Part shown: one piece after another, positions 1-9,538 of the stretch
Layout of the letters: each line of letters begins with the position of its first letter
Numbering within the stretch: position 1 is the first letter of the stretch
Assembly (NCBI GenBank): GCA_913057435.1
Contig: CAJXNY010000043.1
Coordinates: 1 to 44,714, forward strand
Length of the DNA: 44,714 nucleotides
Reading direction: 5' to 3'
Source: an uncultured Oceanospirillaceae bacterium
Lineage (GTDB): Bacteria > Pseudomonadota > Gammaproteobacteria > Pseudomonadales > Balneatricaceae
Made by a program: the position numbers and the translations under genes
Notes under the pieces: model-generated
Database searches by the model: none
What the model was told of the DNA's origin: nothing
Seen by the model: only the letters and a program-made list of their open reading frames with translations

Positions 1-55
1 ATCTGGCGGTTACTCTACCACCTAAGTTGGTGTCCGGGATTATTAGACCACTACA
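1..55. mobile_element. Probable terminal end of an insertion sequence (IS3-like) at the contig edge
   Basis: Read on the minus strand, the sequence from 55 inward starts TGTAGTGGTCTAATAATC and continues with CCGGACACC. A TG terminus followed by a GGACAC block within about 25 bases is the style of IS3-family terminal inverted repeats. No transposase codons can be recognised in so short a stretch. An IS copy is a common reason for a contig to stop, which fits the position. The family call is from memory of IS ends and is uncertain. Confidence 0.4.
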
Positions 56-61
56 AACAGC

Positions 62-1060
62 CTAAAGCTGAACACGCGCACAATTTTTACCCGCCCGTTT
101 AGCCATGTACAACGCCATATCAGCACGGGAAAAGATCGTTTTAGCATTATCCCCCTCTTTATATTCCGTCACCCCGATACTGGCTGTTACTTCCAGCCGG
201 TCACCATTTGAAGTCGAAAACCGCTGTTCCCCCAGTCGATTACTGATTCGTAACACCAGCTCCCGCGCGCCCTCGTGGTGAGTCGAGGGTAACAGTATCG
301 CAAATTCCTCCCCGCCATAGCGAAAAGCCGCACCCGTCTCCCGTACCCCCTCCCGTATCAGCGCACCAAATGCCTCCAGCACACGATCCCCCATCAGGTG
401 ACCATAGTTATCATTGAGGGCTTTAAAATTATCCAGGTCGATGATGCACAACGAAAAGCCATGCTGGTAACGGTAAGCAGCTTCAATAGCCTCATCCAGG
501 CAGGTATGAAAGTGGCGTGAGTTATTCAGCCCGGTCAAGGCATCCAGAATACTCAGTTCACGATACACGCGCTCACGCTCAATCAGCTCAAACTCATACT
601 GTTTCCGGGCATTGATGTTATTGAGCGTCTCAATAGCGCCAATACAACGCCCTTCAGCATCAAGCAGGCTGGCAGCCGTAAAGTGCAACCAGGCCCCCTG
701 TTCACCGCACTCTGGAAAGAAATCCTCTGCTTCATAAGCATCCGGGATCAATACTGACTGTCGATACTTGTCGCTATAGTAATGGCGCACATCTTCATCC
801 AGCCCACCATCCACAATCAGATCAGCAAGGCAGGGCCGCGGGCTATTATAAAAGGCTCGCCACTGATCCCGGCTGCCAATCATCACCTCACGTTTTAACC
901 CCGACAGCGCTTCCAGCGCGCTGTTCCAATGCAAAATGACATGCTGGTGATCAATCACAAAGGTTGGTATCGCAACCCGATCAAAGACCTGTGCCAATAA
1001 TGCTGTAGAGATGCTGCTGTCCCATACGTCAGCCGGGACCGGGCCGGTCTCCTCGTGCAC
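62..1060 (-). CDS. PAS-GGDEF diguanylate cyclase
   Basis: A 332-residue protein predicted to make cyclic di-GMP from two GTP. An N-terminal PAS-like sensor region (about residues 20-150, FVIDHQHVILHWNSALEALSG) is joined by a short helix to a GGDEF domain (about 170-330). The active-site motif is GGEEF at residues 249-253, a functional variant in this family, and DALTGLNN opens the domain. The usual product-inhibition site RxxD five residues before the motif reads RETG, so feedback inhibition is probably lost. No signal peptide or membrane segment is seen, so it should be cytosolic. The start is GTG with AAGGG about 8 bases upstream. It lies 80 bases after the larger GGDEF-EAL gene on the same strand and may be co-transcribed. 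Confidence 0.9.
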   Translation of the reverse strand: MHEETGPVPADVWDSSISTALLAQVFDRVAIPTFVIDHQHVILHWNSALEALSGLKREVMIGSRDQWRAFYNSPRPCLADLIVDGGLDEDVRHYYSDKYRQSVLIPDAYEAEDFFPECGEQGAWLHFTAASLLDAEGRCIGAIETLNNINARKQYEFELIERERVYRELSILDALTGLNNSRHFHTCLDEAIEAAYRYQHGFSLCIIDLDNFKALNDNYGHLMGDRVLEAFGALIREGVRETGAAFRYGGEEFAILLPSTHHEGARELVLRISNRLGEQRFSTSNGDRLEVTASIGVTEYKEGDNAKTIFSRADMALYMAKRAGKNCARVQL

Positions 1061-1140
1061 ACTACAACCCTTTCTGAATGACTATTCAGCTAACCTATAC
1101 CACTCGCTGCAATGCAGCAACACGACTATTGAATATCCAA

Positions 1141-4100
1141 TCATGAAAAAACAGCTTCTGATTCACCCTTCACCCGGCGTGCCTGTTGCCACTGCCGGGG
1201 CGGCTGCCAGTGAGCCATCCAGTCGGGCAGTTCGCTGGCAGGCATCGGTCGAGCAATCACATAGCCCTGAGCCAGCTCACAACCCAGCTGCAACAACAAC
1301 TCCCCATGCTCAACCCGCTCCACCCCTTCAGCAATCACTTTACGACGGAAAGCCGAAGCCATCCCCAGTATCCCTTCCAGGATCGCCTGATCATCCGGGT
1401 CTTCAAGCATATCCCGGACAAAAGTCCGATCAACCTTCAACACGGCCGCTGGTAAGCCCTTTAAATAAGTCAGTGATGAGTAGCCGGTACCGAAGTCATC
1501 CAGTGCAAAGCTCACTCCAATCGCCAGGCAGTCATGCATCACCTGTGAGATCTGTGCCATATCCTCCAGCGCACTGGTTTCCAGCACTTCCAGCTCCAGC
1601 TGCTCCGGCGATACCGTTGGCTGCTGTACTAACAGCTGCGTCAGGCGCTGTACAAAACCCGCCTGCTGTAACTGTGGTCCATCGATATTCACACTGACCG
1701 GGATCTCCAGCCCGATCGACTGCCAGGCGGCCATCTGTACCAGTGCCGTACGAATCACCCAGTCTCCCAGCACCAGCGCCAGCGGCTGGCCCTCAATCAG
1801 TGGCAGGAACTTCCCTGGTAATAACAGCCCCTCCTCAGGATGCTGCCAGCGAATCAGCGCCTCTACCCCGATCACCGCCCCGGTACGCATATTCACCTTG
1901 GGCTGGTAGTGCAGTACAAATTCATCTTCAGTTAGCGCCTGCTCAATCCGCGCCAGGGTTTCACGCTGGCCGCGCTGGCTACGATCCTGCTCAGCATCGA
2001 ACAGATAAAACCGGTTCTTACCCGCCAGCTTGGCCTGATACATCGCCTGATCCGCCTGGCGTAACAACAAGTCTTCATCCACCGGCTCAGCCTGTGGATA
2101 AAAAGTGACCCCCAGACTGGCTGACACCTGCAGCACCTGGCCGTTAACCTCCACTGGCTGCGAGATCAACCTCAACAACTGCTTCAGGCGTGGCAGCGCA
2201 CAGGCACTGTTGTCAGCGCCCACCAGCACCGCCACAAACTCATCCCCCCCCAGCCGGGCAACGGTATCCCCCTGCTCATGTAACTGCCGAAAGCGCTTAC
2301 TGATGGCAACCAGAAAACGGTCGCCGACCGCATGTCCATACTGATCATTGATCTCCTTGAAACCATCCAGGTCGATATAGACCACGGTGAGACGCTGGCT
2401 CTGTTGCCCATCGGCAGCAAGCGCTTCCCGCAGGCAGTCCGACAGCTGGCTACGGTTAGGCAGGCCGGTCAGCTTGTCATGAAATGCCGCATACTCCAGT
2501 TGCGACTGCTGTACCTTACGGTCAGTAACATCCGTACAAACCCCGATCCACTTACACGGCATCCCCTGTTCATCCAGCACCGGTAGCGCCCGCACACTCC
2601 AGTTACGGTATTGCCCTGAGCGCTGCCGTATCCGGTATTCACACTGCAGCTGCGACCGAGCAAGCGGGTACTGTGCCTGTATCTGAGAAACTACCGCAAG
2701 ATCATCCGGGTGAATCAACGCCAGCCAGCTATCCATAGTCTCCGACACTTCACCTGCCGGGTAGCCCAGAATGCTATCAATATCGCCAAACCACTGCTGG
2801 CTCTCTGACATTACATCCCACTCGTATATCAGATCACAGGCAGCCATGCCCGCCACTTTAAAGCGCTGCTCACTCTCCCGCAGCGCTTTCTCAATCTGAA
2901 TCCGCTCGCTGATATCAATTGAGATCCCACACAAACCATAAATCGAACCATCCTCCCGACGCAGCGGCAGTTTGGTCGACTGGAAAGTGCCCTTCTGCCC
3001 GGTCAGCGCCATCACGCCAACCTCTTCCGTACGCAGGGTTTTACCTTCCTTCAGCACCTGCGCATCATCATGAAGGATTTGCGCTGTGGACGCTGCATCG
3101 AAAAACTTCTCATCACCACTACCAATGATCGCCTCCATCGACACCTGCCACAGCTCACGCACCGGCCGATTAGCAAACTGATAGCGGCCCTGGATATCTT
3201 TGAGATAAATGCAGGCATCTACATTCTCCAGAATCATCAGCAACTTGCGCTCGCTCTCTTCCACCTGCTGGCGGGCCTGCACAATATCGGTAATATCCTG
3301 GGCAATAATCAGAATTTGCGGCTGTCCTGCTGCATCAACAAAGGGTTTTTTGATCGAGCGATAATGCCGTGTCTCACCGGTCACCAGGTCCTGGCTATCC
3401 TCCAGCACAACCTCGGGCTCACCGCTGGCCATAATCGCCAGCACACTGCGCCGCATGCTCTGAGCCAGCTCCGCGGGTACACCAAAATCCTGATCGGAAT
3501 GCCCTACCATCGCCGCCGGGGTGCTCTGGTACAGCTGTGCCAGTGCTTCATTACACAGCAGAAAGTTACCCTGTTCATCCTTCAGCGCCACCACATCCGG
3601 CATTTCATCCACAACAGTACGCAGTAACACTTCACGCTCATGCAACGCCGTCAGTGAAGTGGACAACTCCTCCTGCGCCACCGATGCGGCTTCCAGCGCT
3701 CGCGCCATCGCGCCAAAGGCAAGTAACAGCAACAGCGACACCAGACAATACCCGGCTCGCAATAAGCCACTGTAGTCCGTTATCCCAGGCATCAGTCCGC
3801 GAGGGATTGCGGCCAACTGCCAGCTCCCTCCCGGCAAACGGATATCCGCCAGTACCCTCGCCTGCTCAAACACTTCAGCCCGGCCAAAAAACAGTGCGCC
3901 CTGACCCCCCAGCGCATCACGGCCACGGATGGCGATTTCAATCGGCAATGCCGTATCTTGCAAGCCACTGTTGCGATAGAGCTGCTGATCATCAATCACC
4001 GCACTGACCAGCCCCCAGAAATACTCATTCCCGGCGGCATCGAACAAAAACGCAGGCATCCGGGCGATTAACCCTGTCCCACCCTGTACCAGCGGCACCG

Positions 4101-4542
4101 GCCCGGCCAGCACAATCTCTCGATTAAGCCGTGCCTGCCTTGCCGCCTGCCACTGATCCGGCAATGTACGGTAATCCAGCCCGATCGCCTGCCGGTTACC
4201 CTTGAGCGGATACACCAGCCGGACCACCATATCGGGGGCAACCCCAAAGTTTCGCAGCTGGGTCCGCCCCTGCAGAATCGACCGTACCGCCCGCTCAAAA
4301 TCGGCCTGTTCCAGCTGAGGGTTCATTGCGACGGCCGCCACCAGCCCCTTGGTCAGTTGCAGATCACTGATCAGATTACTTTCCAGCCTGCTTTTAATGG
4401 CCGACAGACTTGTTTGCACCGCATTACGATTCTGCGTATCCAGATATGCCTTATTCAACCGCTCGACATAACAGATTCCCGCTAATAAACCGCACAGCAG
4501 CAGCGTGGTCAGCAGATAAACAGCTGTACGACTTCGTTTCAT
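1141..4542 (-). CDS. Membrane CHASE-PAS-GGDEF-EAL c-di-GMP signalling protein
   Basis: About 1133 residues from the ATG chosen here. An in-frame GTG at 4602 would add 20 residues, but the ATG start gives a clean signal anchor (MKRSRTAVYLLTTLLLCGLL) with GGGGA upstream. Order: N-terminal membrane helix, periplasmic CHASE-type sensor (about 40-240), second helix (about 260-285), three PAS domains with PAC tails (about 300-420, 430-550, 560-680), GGDEF (GGDEF at 765-769) and EAL (EALIRW from residue 894; DDFGTGYSSL later). Both catalytic signatures look intact, so it may make or cleave c-di-GMP; GGDEF-EAL hybrids often act mainly as phosphodiesterases. The RxxD inhibition site is degenerate (EQGD). 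The ligand of the CHASE domain cannot be told from sequence. It precedes the stand-alone cyclase. Confidence 0.9.
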   Translation of the reverse strand: MKRSRTAVYLLTTLLLCGLLAGICYVERLNKAYLDTQNRNAVQTSLSAIKSRLESNLISDLQLTKGLVAAVAMNPQLEQADFERAVRSILQGRTQLRNFGVAPDMVVRLVYPLKGNRQAIGLDYRTLPDQWQAARQARLNREIVLAGPVPLVQGGTGLIARMPAFLFDAAGNEYFWGLVSAVIDDQQLYRNSGLQDTALPIEIAIRGRDALGGQGALFFGRAEVFEQARVLADIRLPGGSWQLAAIPRGLMPGITDYSGLLRAGYCLVSLLLLLAFGAMARALEAASVAQEELSTSLTALHEREVLLRTVVDEMPDVVALKDEQGNFLLCNEALAQLYQSTPAAMVGHSDQDFGVPAELAQSMRRSVLAIMASGEPEVVLEDSQDLVTGETRHYRSIKKPFVDAAGQPQILIIAQDITDIVQARQQVEESERKLLMILENVDACIYLKDIQGRYQFANRPVRELWQVSMEAIIGSGDEKFFDAASTAQILHDDAQVLKEGKTLRTEEVGVMALTGQKGTFQSTKLPLRREDGSIYGLCGISIDISERIQIEKALRESEQRFKVAGMAACDLIYEWDVMSESQQWFGDIDSILGYPAGEVSETMDSWLALIHPDDLAVVSQIQAQYPLARSQLQCEYRIRQRSGQYRNWSVRALPVLDEQGMPCKWIGVCTDVTDRKVQQSQLEYAAFHDKLTGLPNRSQLSDCLREALAADGQQSQRLTVVYIDLDGFKEINDQYGHAVGDRFLVAISKRFRQLHEQGDTVARLGGDEFVAVLVGADNSACALPRLKQLLRLISQPVEVNGQVLQVSASLGVTFYPQAEPVDEDLLLRQADQAMYQAKLAGKNRFYLFDAEQDRSQRGQRETLARIEQALTEDEFVLHYQPKVNMRTGAVIGVEALIRWQHPEEGLLLPGKFLPLIEGQPLALVLGDWVIRTALVQMAAWQSIGLEIPVSVNIDGPQLQQAGFVQRLTQLLVQQPTVSPEQLELEVLETSALEDMAQISQVMHDCLAIGVSFALDDFGTGYSSLTYLKGLPAAVLKVDRTFVRDMLEDPDDQAILEGILGMASAFRRKVIAEGVERVEHGELLLQLGCELAQGYVIARPMPASELPDWMAHWQPPRQWQQARRVKGESEAVFS

Positions 4543-4895
4543 TAACGATCTATCCCCAGTGCAAAAAAGCCATCGCACATTCACACGCCTGGTGATGTAC
4601 ACATTGAACGATCATTACCTTATCTGGGGCTGGTGTACAGAAAATAAGAACGCATAAACACCAGCACCGACAAAGGGCGAAGATGAATGCTTACACAACA
4701 ATATAAGGAGGGCAATCAGCCAATACATAGAAGATATAGAGGGAATAAATGCACGACTGGCCAGACAGATACCTGCTACATGAATTACCCATACGGTCGG
4801 CATAGACCCGAGATGCAATTTTCTCCGGCTGGCGAGCGAGCTCTTCGATTGAAACAGATATCAGTTAGTGAGGCAGGGCTTCTGTGTCGACATTG

Positions 4896-5783
4896 TCAAA
4901 TCATACCGTCGCGTCTGGCACCACTTTTCCAGTCTGACGGCGCTACGCCGACCCAGCGTCGGAATGCTGCGGCGAACTTTGCCGGGTTGGCATACCCCAC
5001 AGCAACAGCAGTTTCAGTCACCGACATATCAGCATTCAGCAGCGCCTTTGCCCGCACCATTCGGCGGGACGTGAGGTAGCGATAAGGGGTGTAACCGGTT
5101 TCACGTTTGAACATTCGGGTAAAGGTGCGGGGCTCAACCCCCTGCGCCGCTGCGAGCTCCTTCACGCGCAGGTCATCATCGAGCCGTGCTTCAATCAGCT
5201 CCAGCGTACTGGTTAGTAAATTAGTACCTTGTCGTTCATTCTTCGGCGCGCGGGCGTCCACCTCGCGCAGCATCGCCAGACGGTGCAACACTAGCGACAG
5301 TCCATGATCAAAAAACGCCGAAGAAGAACCATGTGCCTCGGCATCACGCAACAACGCCACCAGCACAGAAGACGCCAGCTCGTCATCAAACAACTGAGAC
5401 TGCACCGCCATCAAATCGTCTTTCAACAACTGTCGGCCATGACAGGCCGGTACATCATTCAGGTCAAAGGCAATCACCAGCATATCCATCGCTGGAGTAA
5501 AGCCTTTCGCTGCAGGCCCCGGTAAGGCAAGCCCTACCTTTCCCGGTGCCCAGACATCATTCAGGCGAACCTCCTCGTTTTCCTTGAAGGTAGCACCGCC
5601 GCCCCCGGTACACAGCCCCAGCACGGCATAGGGCAATGCCTGCCCCTCACCTTCGAAGCGCTTTATGCTCGTGTGGCTCACGATTACCGAACCGGTTGGA
5701 TTGGAAATAGTGACATCAGAGCCAATGCTCAAGGCACGGAATCGATTCACCAGGGTATCACGATGGGAAGACCAGCTTTGCAT
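4896..5783 (-). CDS. AraC-family transcriptional regulator
   Basis: A 295-residue regulator. The C-terminal third (about 190-290) is the two-helix-turn-helix AraC/XylS DNA-binding domain; LIEARLDDDLRVKELAAAQG forms the first HTH and MSVTETAVAVGYANPAKFAA the second. The N-terminal region is a cupin-type sensing domain that I cannot assign to a ligand. It is divergent from the TonB-receptor operon starting at 5938 with a 154-base gap between the start codons, the usual layout for an activator of the neighbouring operon. Iron-siderophore regulators of the PchR kind are AraC proteins encoded beside a receptor, so a siderophore-responsive activator is the likeliest role. That is inference from position. 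Confidence 0.88.
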   Translation of the reverse strand: MQSWSSHRDTLVNRFRALSIGSDVTISNPTGSVIVSHTSIKRFEGEGQALPYAVLGLCTGGGGATFKENEEVRLNDVWAPGKVGLALPGPAAKGFTPAMDMLVIAFDLNDVPACHGRQLLKDDLMAVQSQLFDDELASSVLVALLRDAEAHGSSSAFFDHGLSLVLHRLAMLREVDARAPKNERQGTNLLTSTLELIEARLDDDLRVKELAAAQGVEPRTFTRMFKRETGYTPYRYLTSRRMVRAKALLNADMSVTETAVAVGYANPAKFAAAFRRWVGVAPSDWKSGARRDGMI

Positions 5784-5937
5784 AGTTACAGCATCAATGT
5801 CGTTTTTGGATTAGTCACAGGATTTTCGGAGTGGCGGCCATTACTGATAAAAATACAATTACTCCTGAATGTTCCTATCTGAGCTCAACACTCTGGGTAT
5901 AGCAAGAAGTGCCCTGGGGAAATGTAAGGTGTAGTCA
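5784..5937. promoter_or_regulatory. Divergent promoter region, AraC regulator / TonB receptor operon
   Basis: This 154-base gap must hold both promoters. A Shine-Dalgarno sequence AAGGTG sits 6 bases before the ATG at 5938. I looked for a GATAAT-type Fur box and saw only weak AT-rich similarity near 5846-5860, so direct Fur control is not supported here, unlike the locus at 9753. Confidence 0.5.
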
Positions 5938-7992
5938 ATGAACAAAGTAGTATCAACACTCGGTATGCCTGCTCTGCTAATGGCAATAACATCCTCCGGC
6001 ACCACCCATGCAGAACAGGTGGCCCCAGCACAATCACCTGGCCCAACACCTGATGCTCCCCAGCTAACACCGATTATCGTCACCGGCGAAAAAACCAGCC
6101 GAACGCTGCGTGATACGGCCTCCAGCGTAATTGCCACCCCAGGGCAGGCACTGGACCAGATGCCCGGCGTCATCTCATCGAACGATCTGATGGACCACAT
6201 TCCTAACATTGTTTCCATTGAGCCTGGCAACGAAGCGCCCTCCGTACGCGGCATTGACGGCACCGGACCCGCCTCCGGCGCCAATGCCTTTTTCGCCGGT
6301 ACCCGCCCCCGCTTCAACTACCAGGTGGATGGTCGTACCCTCGGTTTTAACGAAGCGCAGTTCCAGAACACCAGCCTGTGGGACATCAGCCAGGTAGAGG
6401 TTTACCGGGGCCCCCAAAGCACCCAGCAGGGGCGTAACTCCATCGCCGGTGCCGTGGTGATTCGCACCGCCGATCCCACATTCGACTGGGAAGGCAAAGT
6501 CCGCGCGGCTGGCGGACAGCAGGATAATCGCATTGGCTCATTCGCACTGTCCGGGCCATTGCTGGACGACGTGCTGGCCTTTCGTGTTGCAGCGGATTAT
6601 CAGTCCAGCACCACCGCGGTGGACTTCACCCCGTACGAACAGGAGCCCGAGCCAGACCGCTATCGCAACGAAACCCTGCGCGGTAAGTTACTGTTCACTC
6701 CAACAGATAATATCCGCTCCCTGCTGACTGTCGGCCACAGCGATGGCAAAGCTCCACAGTCCGAGCGCGTTATCCGCCCCTTCGCCGAGCGCACAGCCCA
6801 ATTCGCTAATCAGCCGTCTTTCCGGTCCCGTAACACCTATGGCGTCTGGGACACTCAATGGACATTGTCTGATGCCGCCCGTGTTGAGCTGAACCTGTCC
6901 CAGACAGACTTCCGCACCGACCGCCGCGCCACCACCGGGTTGGGCAATCTGCGTATCGACGGTGATGAAACCGTGTTCCAGCCGGTGCTGCGCCTGCAAA
7001 GTGCAGACCATAATATCTCGGGTTTTATCGGCGCCTACATTTTCCGCACCGAACAGGATGAAGTGATCGACCTGTTTGGCGGTGGCGGCTTCCGTGACGA
7101 GACCAAAAGCAACGCTCTGTTTGGTGAAGTAAACATCAGCCTCAGTGATGAATACAGCCTGGCGCTGGGCGCTCGCTATGAAGAAGAGAAACGCCAGCGT
7201 GCTGGCGTCGTCGGCCCGATGGCACTGGACTTCAATGAAACCTACAAAGAGTTTCTGCCCAAGGCCACCCTGTTCTGGGACCTGCATGACGACTGGACCG
7301 CAGGCCTGACCATCGGTCGGGGTTACAACGGCGGCGGCGCAGGCATTACCTTCAGCCCGCCCTTCCAGGCCTACACCTACTCACCCGAGTATGTCTGGAA
7401 CTACGAAGCCTTCCTTCGCGGCGAGCTGCTGGACGGCCGCCTCAATCTGACCGCCAATGTCTTCTATAACGACTTTGAAGATATGCAGCTGCCGTTCACC
7501 CTGGCGGCCAACGCCACCGTGATTCGTAATGCTGCCGAAGCCTCCACCTACGGCATCGAAGCCGGTGCCCATTACCGCCTGGTCGGTGACAGCGAAATCT
7601 TCGCCAACCTTGGCTTGCTGCAGACCAAAGTTGACCGCTACGGCGACCCGACCGTCCAGGGCAACGACCTGGCCCGCGCTCCGGCATACAGCCTGGATGC
7701 TGGCTTCATCGCCCGCCCACTGCCACGCCTGGAGATCAGCACCAGCCTGCGTCATACCGATGCCTACTACTCTGATGCCACCAATACCCCACGCGGCAAA
7801 ATAAATCCCTACACCGTGGCCAATGCTCAGGCGGCTTACACCGTGGATGGCGTGCGGGTCTATATGACGGTGGAAAACCTGTTCGACAATGACAGTGAAG
7901 TATCTGTTCTGACCGGTGCCACCGCCGCCAATGACAGCGCCACCCTGCTGCAGCCGCGTACGGTGACCGCTGGCATCGAGTACAGCTTCTGA
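5938..7992 (+). CDS. TonB-dependent outer-membrane receptor
   Basis: A 684-residue receptor for TonB-driven import, probably of a ferric siderophore. It starts with a signal peptide ending near residue 24 (SSGTTHA/EQ). The TonB box LTPIIVTGE follows at about residues 41-50, then the plug domain (about 60-165, with VEVYRGPQSTQQGRNSIAGA) and a beta-barrel that finishes TAGIEYSF, the aromatic C-terminal signal for Bam assembly. No STN domain is present, so it should not signal to a FecR protein; control is more likely through the divergent AraC gene. The stop overlaps the start of the PepSY gene (TGATG). The substrate is not readable from sequence. Confidence 0.92.
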   Translation: MNKVVSTLGMPALLMAITSSGTTHAEQVAPAQSPGPTPDAPQLTPIIVTGEKTSRTLRDTASSVIATPGQALDQMPGVISSNDLMDHIPNIVSIEPGNEAPSVRGIDGTGPASGANAFFAGTRPRFNYQVDGRTLGFNEAQFQNTSLWDISQVEVYRGPQSTQQGRNSIAGAVVIRTADPTFDWEGKVRAAGGQQDNRIGSFALSGPLLDDVLAFRVAADYQSSTTAVDFTPYEQEPEPDRYRNETLRGKLLFTPTDNIRSLLTVGHSDGKAPQSERVIRPFAERTAQFANQPSFRSRNTYGVWDTQWTLSDAARVELNLSQTDFRTDRRATTGLGNLRIDGDETVFQPVLRLQSADHNISGFIGAYIFRTEQDEVIDLFGGGGFRDETKSNALFGEVNISLSDEYSLALGARYEEEKRQRAGVVGPMALDFNETYKEFLPKATLFWDLHDDWTAGLTIGRGYNGGGAGITFSPPFQAYTYSPEYVWNYEAFLRGELLDGRLNLTANVFYNDFEDMQLPFTLAANATVIRNAAEASTYGIEAGAHYRLVGDSEIFANLGLLQTKVDRYGDPTVQGNDLARAPAYSLDAGFIARPLPRLEISTSLRHTDAYYSDATNTPRGKINPYTVANAQAAYTVDGVRVYMTVENLFDNDSEVSVLTGATAANDSATLLQPRTVTAGIEYSF

Positions 7993-9155
7993 TGGCGCTG
8001 TCCGGTAAAGCGATGCATCGCTGGTATCTGATCCATAAGTGGACCAGCCTGATCTGCACGATTTTTATGTTGATGCTCTGTCTGACCGGCCTGCCGCTGA
8101 TCTTCCATGAAGAGATCAACCAGCTGACCCGCGCGCCTGAGATCACCGATCTCAGCGGGCGTGCCAGCACCGGAGCTGCAGACCTGGACGCCATGGCCCT
8201 GATTGCCAAAGCGGAAAAGCCGGGCTGGCAACTGATGTTCCTCACCTGGGACAAAGACAGTCCACTGATCAATGCCGTGCTCGGCCCAACCATGAAAGCG
8301 GGGGAAGGTGACGTTCACTTCGTGCCGTTTGACCGGCGCAGCGGAGAACAGCTGAACGCACCACCCCCTAACGAGGGAGTCATGTACTTCCTGCTTGATC
8401 TACATGCCAGCCTGCTGATGGGATTACCCGGCGCGCTGTTTCTGGGCCTGATGGGGGTTATATTCACCCTGTCGGTGATCTCCGGTGTGGTGGTCTACGC
8501 GCCACTGATGCGTCGCCTGCCCTTCGCCACGGTGCGACAGACCATGAGCCGACGCATCAAATGGCTGGACCTGCACAATATGATTGGTATGGTCACCCTT
8601 GCCTGGGTCAGCGTGGTGAGCATCACCGGCATCGTGCTGACCCTGGTAACACCCATCACCGCCATCTGGCAGCAGGAACAGATCGCCAGCCTCAAGCTTA
8701 CCTATGGCGATGCGGCACAGTCCGACCCGGCAGACCCTGTCTCACCCGGCCAGGTACTGGAGCGCGTACTCACAGCGGTACCGGATGCTGAACTGTACTT
8801 CATGTCCATGCCCGGCAGCCCCTACGCCACCCCACACCACTACGCAATGGGCATGCGCGGCAACACCCCGCTGACCGAACACATGGTGAAAATCGCCCTG
8901 GTGGAAGCGGCCACTGGCAAGTTGATCAGCATTAAAGATACCCCCTGGTATATCAGCGCCATCAACCTGTCGATACCACTGCACTTCGGCGACTACGGCG
9001 GTCTGCCACTGAAAATCCTCTGGGCCATACTGAACATCGCCGCCATCATCGTGCTGGGGTCCGGCCTGTATTTATGGATCGTCCGGCGTAACAAAACACG
9101 GGAGAAACGTCTGCAAAGCCTGCAGGCACAACTGACAACGGAGAACCCGTCATGA
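7992..9155 (+). CDS. PepSY-domain inner-membrane protein (PiuB/PepSY_TM family)
   Basis: A 387-residue inner-membrane protein with four predicted membrane segments: near the N terminus (WTSLICTIFMLMLCLTGLPL), about 135-165 (LHASLLMGLPGALFLGLMGV), about 195-220 and near the C terminus (ILNIAAIIVLGSGLYLWIVRR). PepSY-type periplasmic stretches lie between them. Related proteins (PiuB, FpvG, FoxB-like) sit beside siderophore receptors, and some reduce iron in the periplasm. Conserved membrane histidines such as HRWYLIHKW near the start suit a haem- or metal-binding reductase. It overlaps the receptor gene at its start and the next small gene by ATGA, so the three are translationally coupled. Confidence 0.88.
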   Translation: MALSGKAMHRWYLIHKWTSLICTIFMLMLCLTGLPLIFHEEINQLTRAPEITDLSGRASTGAADLDAMALIAKAEKPGWQLMFLTWDKDSPLINAVLGPTMKAGEGDVHFVPFDRRSGEQLNAPPPNEGVMYFLLDLHASLLMGLPGALFLGLMGVIFTLSVISGVVVYAPLMRRLPFATVRQTMSRRIKWLDLHNMIGMVTLAWVSVVSITGIVLTLVTPITAIWQQEQIASLKLTYGDAAQSDPADPVSPGQVLERVLTAVPDAELYFMSMPGSPYATPHHYAMGMRGNTPLTEHMVKIALVEAATGKLISIKDTPWYISAINLSIPLHFGDYGGLPLKILWAILNIAAIIVLGSGLYLWIVRRNKTREKRLQSLQAQLTTENPS

Positions 9156-9337
9156 ACCACAGCGCAAAACATGCCTCCCGCTCCGGCTGGCAGATCTATC
9201 GCTGGCCACTGCTGGTAAACCTGCTGGCACTGGTCGGTATAGTCGCCGCCCTGATCGGCAATGGCGTTTATGATTTCCTGTCCTGGCTGTGCCTGGGGAC
9301 AACAGTGGGATTGATGATCAAAGCGGCAAAGCAGTAA
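9152..9337 (+). CDS. Small two-helix membrane protein in the receptor operon
   Basis: A 61-residue protein with two hydrophobic segments (WPLLVNLLALVGIVAALIG and FLSWLCLGTTVGLMI) joined by a short turn. The start ATG overlaps the stop of the PepSY gene in an ATGA, which argues that it is really translated. I recall such short proteins following PepSY_TM genes in siderophore loci, possibly as a subunit of the same membrane reductase. No function can be derived from its own sequence. Confidence 0.75.
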   Translation: MNHSAKHASRSGWQIYRWPLLVNLLALVGIVAALIGNGVYDFLSWLCLGTTVGLMIKAAKQ

Positions 9338-9362
9338 TTAGACACCCCACCACATTAAACCT

Positions 9363-9398
9363 GATGGGCACTTCGCTGTGCTCTTTTGCCCACCCTGC
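9363..9398. repeat. REP-like element (degenerate single copy)
   Basis: The stretch GATGGGCACTTCGCTGTGCT followed by CTTTTGCCCACCCTGCC matches the inverted arm of the REP family described at 23519-24408, with a few changes. It lies just after the receptor operon, the normal intergenic position for REP sequences. Confidence 0.7.
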
Positions 9399-9420
9399 CG
9401 GCGCATTCGCCGGCTTATTC
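9397..9420 (+). terminator. Candidate terminator hairpin of the receptor operon
   Basis: A perfect 7-bp stem GCCGGCG/CGCCGGC (9397-9403 and 9408-9414) with a CATT loop is followed by TTATTCCTC. The stem is strong but the T-tract is poor, so it may terminate transcription only partly. Confidence 0.45.
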
Positions 9421-9538
9421 CTCGCCAGACAAAGTCTGATTCACATCACATCTCAATAAGACCAGTAGTCAAACACTGATCCGGCTCAAGGGTGCGATCG
9501 GACTGCCCGCTGCGGCAGTTAACCCCATAACATTCTGA

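Noticed and set aside
1011-1697. A plus-strand frame opposite the GGDEF-EAL gene
   Set aside because: Low-complexity Pro/Ser/Ala product on the shadow strand of the EAL domain, no ribosome site.
5784-5937. A Fur box before the first TonB receptor
   Set aside because: Only scattered ATAA/ATTA words, no inverted repeat comparable with that at 9753.
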